DNA from: Acidobacteriota bacterium
GTDB lineage: Bacteria > Acidobacteriota > Terriglobia > 20CM-2-55-15
Direction: 5' to 3'
NCBI GenBank assembly: GCA_022821145.1
Contig: JAJEEE010000064.1
Coordinates: forward strand, 1 to 64,000
Length of the DNA stretch: 64,000 bases
Each line of letters starts with the position of its first letter. The first letter of the stretch is position 1. This document shows, piece after piece, positions 1-8,540 of the stretch. The notes beneath the pieces are model-generated. The model had not been told where the DNA came from, did no database searches, and saw nothing but the letters and a program-made list of their open reading frames with translations. The position numbers and the translations under genes were made by a program.

Positions 1-820
1 CCCCGCGGCCGCCACGGCCGCCCTCGGCCGGCGGCGGCGGGGTCACCAGCTCGGCCACGTTCTCGGGATTCGGAGTCGCTTCCGCGACGTCCACGCCGAA
101 GAGACCGCCGCCGGCCCGCTGCTGCTCGATCGTCATGGGCACCATCACGCCGTCGACGTCCTGATAGTCGCTGTAGAGGTTCTCGACGAGCAGGTCACCG
201 GCCAGGTTGTGTTCGATGCGGGTCTGGACGCGTGAGACCATGCCGTCCCCGTCGATGTAGCCCGTCAACGTGTAGGGCGGGCCTCCCGGCGACGTCATCG
301 GCGACGTCCACGTCACGACCGAATACTCGTTCCCGTCCATCATCTGCGACACCGCCTCGGCGCCGTTCGCGGCCGCACCGCTCAGGAATCCCCACGGCGA
401 CAGCCAGATCTCCATCTGCTGACCCCAGCCGGATTCGGCGTTCGCGTTCAGCTCGTACGTGCCGGCCACGGGCGCATGGAAGAATATGTCCGAGGCGAAC
501 GTGTCGCCCGTCGCCCGCAGCGCCGGCTGCGTCAGATCGATGGTCTTGACGTAGTTCGTGATTTCGTCCCGCAGTTCCCAGGGCGGGCTCGCGCTCGGCG
601 TCTGCATGAAGCCGTTCCGGGCTCTCCACGCCGTGCCCGACAAGGTGATGGACTCCAGGCCGTCGGCGCCCATCGCGGCCGAAGCGTCGGTCACCGCCGC
701 CACGGCGTCGATCGGCTCGGGCGGTGGAGGTGCGGCGTCGCCGCCGGCCTGTTCGTCAGTTGCCGTGCAACTGACCAGAAATGCCGCTGCCAACGCGGCC
801 AACATTGCCTTCCGGACCAT
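1..820 (-). CDS. Secreted lipoprotein, probable N-terminal part of an MBL-fold hydrolase (partial)
   Basis: The gene starts at 820 after a GGAGG ribosome site and runs off the left edge, leaving about 273 residues. The N-terminus is a lipoprotein signal ending in LVSC, so the protein should be lipid-anchored outside the inner membrane. The remainder resembles the beta-rich domain that precedes the metallo-beta-lactamase fold in a family of secreted Acidobacteriota hydrolases: it has an MEIWLSPWGFL segment, a later VENLYSDYQDVDGVMVP segment, and a Pro/Gly/Arg-rich linker (PPPPAEGGRGGRG) at the edge. The catalytic domain would lie outside the window, so the MBL assignment is inferred from this layout and from memory of the family. 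Confidence 0.6.
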   Translation of the reverse strand, partial: MVRKAMLAALAAAFLVSCTATDEQAGGDAAPPPPEPIDAVAAVTDASAAMGADGLESITLSGTAWRARNGFMQTPSASPPWELRDEITNYVKTIDLTQPALRATGDTFASDIFFHAPVAGTYELNANAESGWGQQMEIWLSPWGFLSGAAANGAEAVSQMMDGNEYSVVTWTSPMTSPGGPPYTLTGYIDGDGMVSRVQTRIEHNLAGDLLVENLYSDYQDVDGVMVPMTIEQQRAGGGLFGVDVAEATPNPENVAELVTPPPPAEGGRGGRG

Positions 821-952
821 AGGTGCCTCCAAATCGAAAGAGCTGTTTACGGGGCTCGACAAACTGGTGGCAGGATTATATCGCGCGAATTCCGGGAGGG
901 AGACGGAATTCCGGACGGTTGGCGGCGTGTCGCCTGCTTTCGCCTCCCATGT

Positions 953-3373
953 TCAGTAGAAGGGCGGGAAACGCACGGGGTCGTGCTCGCGCATCATGTC
1001 ATAAACCATGGCGACCACCTGTTCCCGGTTGGGTTTCGAGAAGTAGTCTCCGTCGGAACCGTACGCGGGACGGTGCGCGGGCGAGGAAAGCGTTCGCGGC
1101 GCCGCATCGAGCCACGCGTAGCCGCCCTGCCGCTCGATGACCTGCTGCATCATGTAGGCGGTCCCGCCGCCGGGACAGTCCTCGTCCATGAACACGATGC
1201 GGTTGGTCTTTCGGAGCGATTCCAGGATCACGCCGCCGACGTCGAACGGAAGCAGCGTCCGGACGTCCACGATCTCCAGATCCACGCCGACAGTCTCCAG
1301 CAACGACGCAGCCTCCTCCGCGACGCTGCAACAGGCGCCATAGGTTACGAGCGTGACGTCCCGCCCGCTTCGAATCACTTCGGGCACCCCCAGCGGCAGC
1401 GTGTACTCCCCGATGTTCTCGGGCATGCGCTCCTTCTTCCGGTAACCGTTCAGGACCTCCACGACGAGCGCCGCGTCATCGGATTGGAAGATCGTGTTGT
1501 AGAACCCGGCCGCCTGAACCGAGTTTCGAGGCACGCAGACGTAGATGCCGTGGAGCAGGTTGATGATCCCGGCCATCGGGGAACCGGCGTGCCAGATGCC
1601 CTCGAGCCGGTGCCCGCGCGTCCGGATGACGACGGGCGCCTTCTGGCCGCCGCGCGTGCGCCACCGCAGCGTGGCCAGGTCGTCGGAAAGGATCTGCAAC
1701 GCGTACAGTATGTAGTCCAGGTACTGGATCTCGGCGATAGGCCGCAAGCCTCGAAGAGCCATGCCGATGGCCTGACCGATGATGGTGGCTTCCCGGATCC
1801 CGGTATCCGATACACGGTCGGCGCCGTATTTTTCCTGAAGATGGGCCCACCCCTGGTTGACGCCCCCAAGCAGCCCCACGTCCTCCCCGATGGCGATCAG
1901 GTTGCGAATGCGCGCGAACGCCGCGTCGAAACAGTGATTGATGATCTCGAAACCCTTGAGCTCGGCGGGCGGGTCGGCATAACGGATCGGCGCCACGGGA
2001 ACGGCCAGCGCGGACTCCTTCGACTCGCTGTAGAGATCGGAACCGTAGCGCCGGCGGTGGATGTCCTCCTGCGCCGCCCGCCACCGGCGAAGCGCCGCGG
2101 TCCGCTCCGCCGGCGCATCCCTGGCCGCGACGAGCGCCTCGGCGGCTGCCGCCATGATGTCGCGGCGAAACGGCGCGGGGTTCCGTTCGAGACGCTGCCG
2201 CAACTCGGCGATCGCCTCTCCTTCGAGCGTCTCGTCCTCGAGCGCCCGCATCAATGACGATACGGTCCGGCGTTCTTCCTCGATGGGCTCTCGACAGGCT
2301 CGCCAGGCTTCCTCCCGGGCCCGGACCACGTGCTTGCGCTCCGAGGCCTCGATTTCGTCGAGCTCGGCCTCGCCCGCGAGACCGGTTTCGAGAATCCAGT
2401 CGCGCATCTTGACCATGCAGTCGTACGTCTTCTCCCACTCCAACCGTTCCGGCAACTTGTAGCGTTCGTGATTTCCCGAGGTCGAATGCCCCTGGGGCTG
2501 CGTCAGCTCGGTCACGTGGATCATGGCGGGCGCGTGAGTCCGTCGTACGAGCTCGGCGGCCTCCAGATAGGTGGAACAGAGCTCCGGATAGTTCCAGCCC
2601 CGCGCGACGTAGATGTCCAATCCCGGGCGGCCTCCCTCGCGGTGGCGAAAACCCTCGAGGATCCTGGAAATATCGCCCTTGGCCATCTGGAACACGTTCG
2701 GAACGGAAATCCCGAAGCCGTCGTCCCAAATCGACAACAGCATCGGGGCCTGCAGCACGGCCACGGCGTTCACGGATTCCCAGAAGAGCCCCTCCGCGCA
2801 ACCGGCGTTTCCAATCGTGCCGAACGCGATCTCGTTTCCGCCGTCGGAGAACCTCTTCGCGAACTCCGTCGAGACGCCCACGCGGCGATAGAGCTTCGAC
2901 GCATAGGCCAACCCGACCAGCCGGGGCATCTGCGCGGCCGTGGGCGACAGGTCCGCGGACGAGTTGTACTGGTCGACTTGCGTCTTGAAGCCGCCCGTTT
3001 CGTCCAGAAGCCGGGTGGCGAAGTGACTCGTCATGGAGCGGCCGGACGACGACGGCTCGGCTGCCGGGTCGGCGTGCGCGTAGAGCTGGGCGAAGAACTG
3101 CTCGACCGTCAGCAGGTCGAGCGCGAACATCACGGTCTGGTCGCGGTAGTAGCCCGAACGGAAATCGCCCTTCCGGAAGGCGTAGGCCATCGCAAGCTGG
3201 GCGGCTTCCTTGCCGGCGCCGAAGATGCCGAACTTGGCCCGTCCGAGTAGGACTTCGCCCTGGGCCAGGATGCTCGCCCGGCGGCTTCGGATCCCGATGC
3301 GATAGTCCCGCAGCACCGCCTCGACATTCCAACCGGGCCGTGCGTCTTCGAGAAACGGGTTGTTCAATGACAT
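953..3373 (-). CDS. Fused alpha/beta E1 component of a 2-oxoacid dehydrogenase (thiamine diphosphate)
   Basis: This 806-residue protein joins an alpha-type (about residues 1-440) and a beta-type (about 480-800) E1 subunit of the branched-chain 2-oxoacid, pyruvate or acetoin dehydrogenase family. These subunits decarboxylate a 2-oxoacid on thiamine diphosphate. The alpha half has the cofactor-loop context GNAGCAEGLFWE followed by SIWDDGFGISVP, where common homologues read GDG and NN. The beta half ends with the expected DVRTLLPFD, DEDCPGGG and GSDGDYF segments. No E2 or E3 gene lies nearby, so the acyl acceptor and true substrate are unknown. The gene stands alone and diverges from the coiled-coil gene at 3415. 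Confidence 0.85.
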   Translation of the reverse strand: MSLNNPFLEDARPGWNVEAVLRDYRIGIRSRRASILAQGEVLLGRAKFGIFGAGKEAAQLAMAYAFRKGDFRSGYYRDQTVMFALDLLTVEQFFAQLYAHADPAAEPSSSGRSMTSHFATRLLDETGGFKTQVDQYNSSADLSPTAAQMPRLVGLAYASKLYRRVGVSTEFAKRFSDGGNEIAFGTIGNAGCAEGLFWESVNAVAVLQAPMLLSIWDDGFGISVPNVFQMAKGDISRILEGFRHREGGRPGLDIYVARGWNYPELCSTYLEAAELVRRTHAPAMIHVTELTQPQGHSTSGNHERYKLPERLEWEKTYDCMVKMRDWILETGLAGEAELDEIEASERKHVVRAREEAWRACREPIEEERRTVSSLMRALEDETLEGEAIAELRQRLERNPAPFRRDIMAAAAEALVAARDAPAERTAALRRWRAAQEDIHRRRYGSDLYSESKESALAVPVAPIRYADPPAELKGFEIINHCFDAAFARIRNLIAIGEDVGLLGGVNQGWAHLQEKYGADRVSDTGIREATIIGQAIGMALRGLRPIAEIQYLDYILYALQILSDDLATLRWRTRGGQKAPVVIRTRGHRLEGIWHAGSPMAGIINLLHGIYVCVPRNSVQAAGFYNTIFQSDDAALVVEVLNGYRKKERMPENIGEYTLPLGVPEVIRSGRDVTLVTYGACCSVAEEAASLLETVGVDLEIVDVRTLLPFDVGGVILESLRKTNRIVFMDEDCPGGGTAYMMQQVIERQGGYAWLDAAPRTLSSPAHRPAYGSDGDYFSKPNREQVVAMVYDMMREHDPVRFPPFY

Positions 3374-3414
3374 CGCGATACGCCCTCTGCCGACGTTGCC
3401 GGAGCGCCTCCATT

Positions 3415-4059
3415 ATGACCATCGGTGCTATGATCGACGCGCCCTTTCTCCGCCACGCGGAGTCACACGTGATTCAAGCGATTCGCAAGTTCCTCCAGGA
3501 CACGCTCGCGCCTCAAATCGAGGGCATCCGCGGAGATATTCGGGCGCTCGACGCCCGGATCGACGCGCTCGACGCGAAGTTCACCGCCCGGATCGACGAC
3601 CAGGACGCGAAGTTCACCGCCCGAATCGACGCGCTCGACGAGAAGTTCACCGCCCGGATCGACGCACTCGACGAGAAATTCACCACCCGAATCGACGCAC
3701 TCGACGAGAAGTTCACCACCCGAATCGACGCACTCGACGAGAAATTCACCGCCCGGATCGACGACCAGGACGCGAAGTTCACCGCCCGAGTCGGGGCCCA
3801 GGACGAAAAGTCCGAATCGAGGTTCGATGCGTTCGACGCCCGTCTGCAGGCGATGGACTTGAAAATGGATGGTTTCCGGGCGGAGACCCTCGCCGAGATC
3901 CGGCGCACCGAAGCCGTGCTGTCGGCCGATTTCGTCCGGTTGGAAGAAAAGGTCGATCTCCGCCTCGAGAACATGGACACGAGGCTCGAGGCCATGAACG
4001 ACAAGATCGACGTCCACCGGCGGGAGTTGCTGGCCGAGATTCGGGCCGCGCTTCATTGA
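3415..4059 (+). CDS. Coiled-coil protein made of 11-residue repeats
   Basis: This is a hypothetical protein of about 214 residues. After a short N-terminus (DTLAPQIEGIRGDIRALD) it carries seven near-identical 11-residue units of the type ARIDALDEKFT, then two degenerate units, then more amphipathic helix with spaced acidic, Leu and Met residues. An 11-residue period is typical of hendecad, right-handed coiled coils, so a parallel helical bundle or filament-like stalk is likely. No catalytic motif, membrane segment or signal peptide is seen. ATG at 3415 or 3430 are both possible starts, and an upstream in-frame ATG at 3340 would overlap the divergent E1 gene. Function is unknown. Confidence 0.6.
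   Translation: MTIGAMIDAPFLRHAESHVIQAIRKFLQDTLAPQIEGIRGDIRALDARIDALDAKFTARIDDQDAKFTARIDALDEKFTARIDALDEKFTTRIDALDEKFTTRIDALDEKFTARIDDQDAKFTARVGAQDEKSESRFDAFDARLQAMDLKMDGFRAETLAEIRRTEAVLSADFVRLEEKVDLRLENMDTRLEAMNDKIDVHRRELLAEIRAALH
3553..3783 (+). repeat. Seven tandem 33-bp units within the coiled-coil gene
   Basis: Seven consecutive 33-base units each encode 11 residues (ARIDALDAKFT, ARIDDQDAKFT, ARIDALDEKFT twice, TRIDALDEKFT twice, ARIDDQDAKFT). The DNA is nearly as conserved as the protein, which points to recent unit duplication. Two decayed units follow to about 3849. There are no spacers, so this is not a CRISPR array. Copy number could vary between strains. Confidence 0.9.
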
Positions 4060-4095
4060 CAGCCGACTCGAACGGCCGCGCCCGTTCCAGGGCCT

Positions 4096-4767
4096 CTATT
4101 GGTGCGTGCGCGCTTCTTCGATGAGCCGCAGGGCGCGAGAGGGGTTGTAGACCCCGCAGGGGCAGAACCGCGACAGCGTCGCCGCCGCCTGCTCGGGAGT
4201 GCGGCGTCCCTCGCGCACCATGTCGAGCATCTTCTGAGCCAGGCTGAACGCGACCATGCCATGGCCGCACATCGTGGCCAGCTCGAGCAGTTGTCCGCGC
4301 GGCAGCCGGTCGTGCGGATCGGTGAACCCCAACGAGTACTCGACGCTGTGCCGCTCGATTCCGCACTCGCGGCCGACGTCCCGGGCCCCTTCGACCGAGG
4401 TGCTGATGTTGACCGAAAGGCCCAGGTCCTCGGCAATGACGTCGCGCAGACACGCCGCCGCTTTCCGGCGCGAATCGAACACCGCCCCGGCCGTGCCCGC
4501 CTTCGACACGCCGTCGATCACGTGGTCGAAGTCCGGGTCCAGATCCCGTCGCCAGTGCACGCGGGGATTGAGCGCTCGTGAGGGCCGGTAACCGCCCTGA
4601 CCCGACGCTCCGATATTGGAAGCGCCATGCCGGACGCAGATCCGCAGAAAGGTCTTGAGCTTCTCGATCGCGCCGACGTCGTTCCTGCCCTTCGAGGGCA
4701 TGGCGAAAACGATGTAGTCGTCGGAGAACCCGGCGGCGCTACCGTACCGATGCAGGGTGTTGGTCAC
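4096..4767 (-). CDS. Unrecognised Cys-rich protein downstream of an Fe-S protein
   Basis: This 223-residue soluble protein is not recognised. It starts with GTG at 4767 and overlaps the end of the preceding Fe-S gene by 29 bases, so the two are probably translationally coupled. Visible features are MPSKGRNDVGAIEKLK near the N-terminus, GASNIGASGQGGYRP around residue 50, and a Cys-bearing C-terminal third (RECGIERH, TMCGHGM, RFCPCGVYNPSRA). The last cluster could bind a metal or an Fe-S centre. No signal or membrane segment is present. By position it belongs to the TRAP transporter and Fe-S operon. Confidence 0.7.
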   Translation of the reverse strand: MTNTLHRYGSAAGFSDDYIVFAMPSKGRNDVGAIEKLKTFLRICVRHGASNIGASGQGGYRPSRALNPRVHWRRDLDPDFDHVIDGVSKAGTAGAVFDSRRKAAACLRDVIAEDLGLSVNISTSVEGARDVGRECGIERHSVEYSLGFTDPHDRLPRGQLLELATMCGHGMVAFSLAQKMLDMVREGRRTPEQAAATLSRFCPCGVYNPSRALRLIEEARTHQ

Positions 4768-5587
4768 CCGCGTCCTCCTTGCGGACGTTCGTGATCCGTC
4801 CGAGCCCCATGTTCGTCTTGGCCCGCTCGAACGTGTACCCGAGCTCCTCGAGCCGCGGCGCCAGCAACGGATCCTCGCCCTGATCGTCGCACCGCGTGGA
4901 CACGCCGACGGCGACGACGGTATCGATTCGGCGGGAAACCTCCATGGCGGTCGAAAGCACCCGGTCGAGGTCCGAAAGATCGGTCTTGATCTCGACGATC
5001 GCCGACAGGATCTTCTCGCCGAGCAGATCCTCGGGCAACGCGCCCGCGGACGTGTCGGTCATCAGGTGCGTGATCGGGTTCTTCGGCTCGAAGGTGACGC
5101 CGCATGCCGCCAGCGCCGTGGTCATGGCCTGGATCTCATGGAACCGCACGCCGGTTCCCGGCCGTCCGAACTCGATGACGTAGCCGACTTCTCCGACGCT
5201 CACCCGATGGGCCACGTCGTTGGTCTTGACTTCCTCGGTGCCGCGCCCCGCGATGCCGGTCGAGTCGTGCTCGACGAGGGGGTCGCTGAACACGCGCCGC
5301 ACGACGCGCGGCCACTCGAGGTCGTCCATCACGAAGGCGCCCGTGGGACACACGTCCGGTTCGGGTTCGAAGCGGAAACGAAACATCCGCGCCAGGCGGC
5401 GCACGATGCGCACCATCGTCGGGTTCAGGTGCTCCTGGCTCATGCCGCGGAAACACGTGCCGCATTCCACGCATTCGTCGCTGTGGATCGTGGCCCGATG
5501 GACATCGGTGTCCACGTAGATCGCGCCCATCGGACACACGGGAACGCAGTTGCCGCAGGCGACGCACTTCCTGGGATCGATCTGCAT
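4739..5587 (-). CDS. Two-cluster 4Fe-4S protein with a novel C-terminal domain
   Basis: The first 80 residues form a bacterial-ferredoxin-like domain. Cluster one has Cys8, 11, 14 and 18 in the normal CxxCxxCxxxCP pattern. The second cluster has Cys39, 42 and 45, but its fourth ligand, in a CPTGAF motif, is Cys80, so 34 residues are inserted where two or three are usual. The remaining 200 residues (VIEFGRPGTGVRFHEIQAM, then PKNPITHLMTD) form a mixed alpha/beta domain I do not recognise. It is probably a cytoplasmic electron-transfer or redox-sensing protein. It lies 50 bases after dctM and overlaps the next gene. Confidence 0.75.
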   Translation of the reverse strand: MQIDPRKCVACGNCVPVCPMGAIYVDTDVHRATIHSDECVECGTCFRGMSQEHLNPTMVRIVRRLARMFRFRFEPEPDVCPTGAFVMDDLEWPRVVRRVFSDPLVEHDSTGIAGRGTEEVKTNDVAHRVSVGEVGYVIEFGRPGTGVRFHEIQAMTTALAACGVTFEPKNPITHLMTDTSAGALPEDLLGEKILSAIVEIKTDLSDLDRVLSTAMEVSRRIDTVVAVGVSTRCDDQGEDPLLAPRLEELGYTFERAKTNMGLGRITNVRKEDAGDQHPASVR

Positions 5588-5637
5588 GGAGCCGTGTCCT
5601 GGCGCGGCTCAGTATATCAGCCTGTCCGGATGTCGGA

Positions 5638-6921
5638 CTATCGGTAGAAGAGGTTCACCAGCGCCATCGGGACCGCGGGGACATAGGTGACCAGCAGCAG
5701 AACGGCCGCGAGCACGCCGATGAACCGGACGTTGACCTTCGTCACGTCCCAGACATCCGCGCGGGCGATCGAGCAGGCCGTCATCAGGACGCTGGCGACG
5801 GGCGGGGTCTGTTGTCCGATCCCCAGGTTCAGCGTCACGATCAGGCCGAAGTGGACGGGATCGATCCCCGCCGCCTCGACGAGCGGCATCACGATGGGAA
5901 CCACGAGGATGATGGCCGCCGCGGAGTGGAGGAACAATCCCACACCCAGGAAAAACACGTTCAGCAGCGCGAGGATCGCCAACGGATTCTCGGTCATTCC
6001 GAGAATTCCCAGCGCGATGCGTTGCGGCACCTGCATCGACGTCAGGACTTCCCCGAGCAGCGCCGAGGTCGCGACCAGCAGCATCACCACGGCGGTCTGG
6101 CGGGCGCCCTGAACCATCGATTCCCGCAGGCGCGCCAGGTTCAACTCCCGGTAGATCACGGCGCCGATGAAGATCGCGGCCGCAACCGCCAGGCCCGCGC
6201 CTTCGGTGGCCGTGACCCAACCGGTGAAAATACCGCCCAGTATGATGAGCGGAAGCGACAGCGCCCAAGCGGCCGCCTTGAACGTTTCCGCGACGCGCCG
6301 GAGCTGGAAAACCTCCTCGATCGGGAAGTCGTGCCGGACCGAGATCCAATAGGCCATCCCCATCAGTCCCAGGCCGCCGATGATCCCGGGGACGATGCCC
6401 GCGACGAAGAGCTCGACGACGGAACTGCCCGACATGACCGCGTAGAGGATCATCGGAACGGACGGGGGAATGATGATCGCCAGGGTGGACGCCGATGAAG
6501 TGACGGCCGCCGCGAACGGGGTCGTGTAGCCCTTCCGCTTCATGGCCGGAATCAGGATCGAGCCCAGCGCCGCGACGTCGGCGACAGCCGAACCGGAAAT
6601 CTCGGCGAAGAACAGCCCCGCGCCGATCGTCACCATGGACAATCCGCCGCGGATGAAGCCCAGAAGCGCCGAGGCGAACGCGATCAGACGCCTCGATATG
6701 CCCGACGCGTTCATGACGGCGCCGGCCAGAATGAACAGCGGGATGGCGGTCAGCGAGAAATTCCTCGCGCCGTCGAACAGGACGAGCGCCACGTTCGGCA
6801 AGGCGTTGACACCGTCGATCCACACGATCGCGGCCGCGGCCACCACGCCCAGCGCGATGGCTATGGGAACGTTGATCAGGACCAGGGCGACCAAGGCCAG
6901 GAACATGCCGAGCAGGATCAT
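5638..6921 (-). CDS. dctM: TRAP transporter large permease DctM
   Basis: This 427-residue, highly hydrophobic protein has the usual DctM length and landmarks: an N-terminal LINVPIAIALG helix, the IPLFILAGAVM segment, SGSAVADVAALGSILIPAMKRKGY, and SSASTLAIIIPPSVPMILYA. It is the channel subunit of a tripartite ATP-independent periplasmic transporter, which imports organic acids or similar solutes using a Na+ or H+ gradient. Its ATG (6921-6919) overlaps the TGA of dctQ, giving tight coupling. Longer readings upstream only run into the dctQ gene. The substrate cannot be told from the sequence. Confidence 0.93.
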   Translation of the reverse strand: MILLGMFLALVALVLINVPIAIALGVVAAAAIVWIDGVNALPNVALVLFDGARNFSLTAIPLFILAGAVMNASGISRRLIAFASALLGFIRGGLSMVTIGAGLFFAEISGSAVADVAALGSILIPAMKRKGYTTPFAAAVTSSASTLAIIIPPSVPMILYAVMSGSSVVELFVAGIVPGIIGGLGLMGMAYWISVRHDFPIEEVFQLRRVAETFKAAAWALSLPLIILGGIFTGWVTATEGAGLAVAAAIFIGAVIYRELNLARLRESMVQGARQTAVVMLLVATSALLGEVLTSMQVPQRIALGILGMTENPLAILALLNVFFLGVGLFLHSAAAIILVVPIVMPLVEAAGIDPVHFGLIVTLNLGIGQQTPPVASVLMTACSIARADVWDVTKVNVRFIGVLAAVLLLVTYVPAVPMALVNLFYR

Positions 6922-7427
6922 GACGGCCGCGCCTCGCGCGCCGGAGGATCGGGGGCTTCGGCCGGCTGTTCGAGCAGGCTCAACAATTCCGCCGCGATGA
7001 ACAGCACGGCGCCGAGGGGAATGACCGACTGCGTGACCCGCTGCGGCAGCCACGGCAGGCTCACCAGGTACGTGCCCCCCAGGACCCTGAAGACGAGCCA
7101 TCCCGCCCACGCGACCGCGGCGAAGAAGCCAATGGCGACGGCTTCGCCCAGGACGGACAACCACAGTCGCAGCCGTCCACGCGTCGAGGCGAGCAGGCGC
7201 GGGAACCCGATATGGGAACGGTCGAGCGCGGCCAGTGAAGCGCCGTAGTAGGTGAGCCAGACCAGCAGGATCGAGGCGACCTCGTCGTACCACACCAGCG
7301 ACGCGCCGGCCTTTCGGAAGACGACGCCCGCGACGACAAGAATCGCCAGCCCCGTCATCAGGACGAGGACGGCCGTTTCGAGAACTTTCTGAAACGGACG
7401 GCGGAGCCGTGCCAGGCGCGTCAGCAC
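6918..7427 (-). CDS. dctQ: TRAP transporter small permease DctQ
   Basis: This 169-residue membrane protein has four hydrophobic segments and the conserved DctQ features WYDEVASILLVWLTYYGAS and DRSHIGF. It is the small membrane subunit that pairs with DctM. The likely start is GTG at 7427, nine bases after the dctP stop codon. No ribosome site is evident, so translation probably depends on readthrough coupling from dctP. The gene overlaps dctM by four bases. Confidence 0.9.
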   Translation of the reverse strand: MLTRLARLRRPFQKVLETAVLVLMTGLAILVVAGVVFRKAGASLVWYDEVASILLVWLTYYGASLAALDRSHIGFPRLLASTRGRLRLWLSVLGEAVAIGFFAAVAWAGWLVFRVLGGTYLVSLPWLPQRVTQSVIPLGAVLFIAAELLSLLEQPAEAPDPPAREARPS

Positions 7428-7436
7428 GGTGGCGGG

Positions 7437-8438
7437 TTAGGGATTCGCGAGATCCGCGGCGGTCTGGATCATCTCCGCGCCGCCGTCCACCGACCGTCCG
7501 AACTCCTCGTATATCACCTGGCTGGCTTCGACGAAGCTGCCGCGGTCGGCCTCGTTGATCCGTATGCCCGACGCGCGCAGCTCGGCCATCAGCGCCTCCG
7601 TCATGCGCTCGGCCTGCTCATCGACGAACGCGTCCATCCCGCGCGCGGTCTCCTGGACCGCGTCGCGAACGTCCTCGGGCAACTGATTCCAGCGGTCGAG
7701 GCCCGCTACCAGGTACGCCGGCGTGTAGACGTGACCGGTCAGGGACAGATAGGTCTGGACTTCCTCGAAGCTGTTGCTCGTGATCTGAGGCAGCGGGTTC
7801 TCCTGGCCGTCGATCACGCCCGTCTGCAGCGCGACGAACACCTCCGACAACGGCATCGGCGTCGGGTTGGCGTCGAAGCTCTGGAAGAGGCGGACGCGCC
7901 ATTGCCCGCGCGGGGTCCGAAGCTTGATCCCCTGGAGGTCGTCCGGCGTCTCGATGGGACGGACGTTGTTCGTCACGTGGCGGAAGCCGTTTTCCCAGAC
8001 CGCGACGACGTGGTAGCCCGCGCGCTCGGCGGCCGGCGCCAGGACGGGCCAGACGACGGCGTCCTTGATCCGGCCCATGTGTTCCCGGTCGCGAACCAGG
8101 TACGGCATCTCGAACAGGCCGAACTCGTCGACGACCGACGACATGATCGTCGACGGCAGCGAGAAGTCCAGGGTCCCGAGCCTCAGCTTCTGGAGCATGA
8201 CCTCGTCGTTGCCGAGTTGACTCGACGGGAAAAACGTGGCTCGGACGCGGCCCTCGAGGCGTTGGTTGATCCTCCGGACGAACTCCTCGGCCGTGACGCC
8301 GATCAGTGAATCGGGAACGCTGACGGAACCGATCTGCAGCTCGATGACGTCCGGTTCGTCGAGACTCGACGGTGAGCAGGCGCCGAGGGCCAGAGCGCAG
8401 GCCACGAGTAACGGAATCGTCGACTTGCTTGAGAGCAC
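7437..8438 (-). CDS. dctP: TRAP transporter substrate-binding lipoprotein DctP
   Basis: This is the solute receptor of the TRAP system. GTG at 8438 gives a compact lipoprotein signal (LLVACALALGAC), so the receptor is lipid-anchored rather than free in the periplasm. A TTG at 8474 would add 12 residues and cannot be excluded. DctP hallmarks are FFPSSQLGNDEVMLQKL, FEMPYLVRDREH, GIKLRTP and the ligand-loop region ALQTGVIDGQENPLPQI. It is the first gene of the minus-strand run dctP-dctQ-dctM-FeS-unknown. Nothing in it fixes the ligand; organic acids are usual for the family. Confidence 0.9.
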   Translation of the reverse strand: MLSSKSTIPLLVACALALGACSPSSLDEPDVIELQIGSVSVPDSLIGVTAEEFVRRINQRLEGRVRATFFPSSQLGNDEVMLQKLRLGTLDFSLPSTIMSSVVDEFGLFEMPYLVRDREHMGRIKDAVVWPVLAPAAERAGYHVVAVWENGFRHVTNNVRPIETPDDLQGIKLRTPRGQWRVRLFQSFDANPTPMPLSEVFVALQTGVIDGQENPLPQITSNSFEEVQTYLSLTGHVYTPAYLVAGLDRWNQLPEDVRDAVQETARGMDAFVDEQAERMTEALMAELRASGIRINEADRGSFVEASQVIYEEFGRSVDGGAEMIQTAADLANP

Positions 8439-8540
8439 GGACGGGATTATCGGCGCATTCGACGCACTCTTCAACCGGATTCGCCCGTTGCCTCGGCAAC
8501 GTCGGCGGCGTTCGTGCCGGATGGACCTGAAGAGATCATT

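Noticed and set aside
476-2257. Long open frame on the plus strand opposite the E1 gene
   Set aside because: It has no recognisable domain and lies wholly across the lipoprotein and E1 genes, whose protein motifs are clear. High GC content makes such long antisense frames common.
3553-3783. Repeat array considered as CRISPR
   Set aside because: Units are contiguous, coding and in frame with no spacers; no cas gene is present.
3463-4056. Minus-strand frames with repeated GGEF/VECVDS or SSSASIR units across the 33-bp repeats
   Set aside because: They are mirror images of the DNA repeat; the plus-strand frame gives a sound coiled coil and continues past the repeat with conserved amphipathic pattern.
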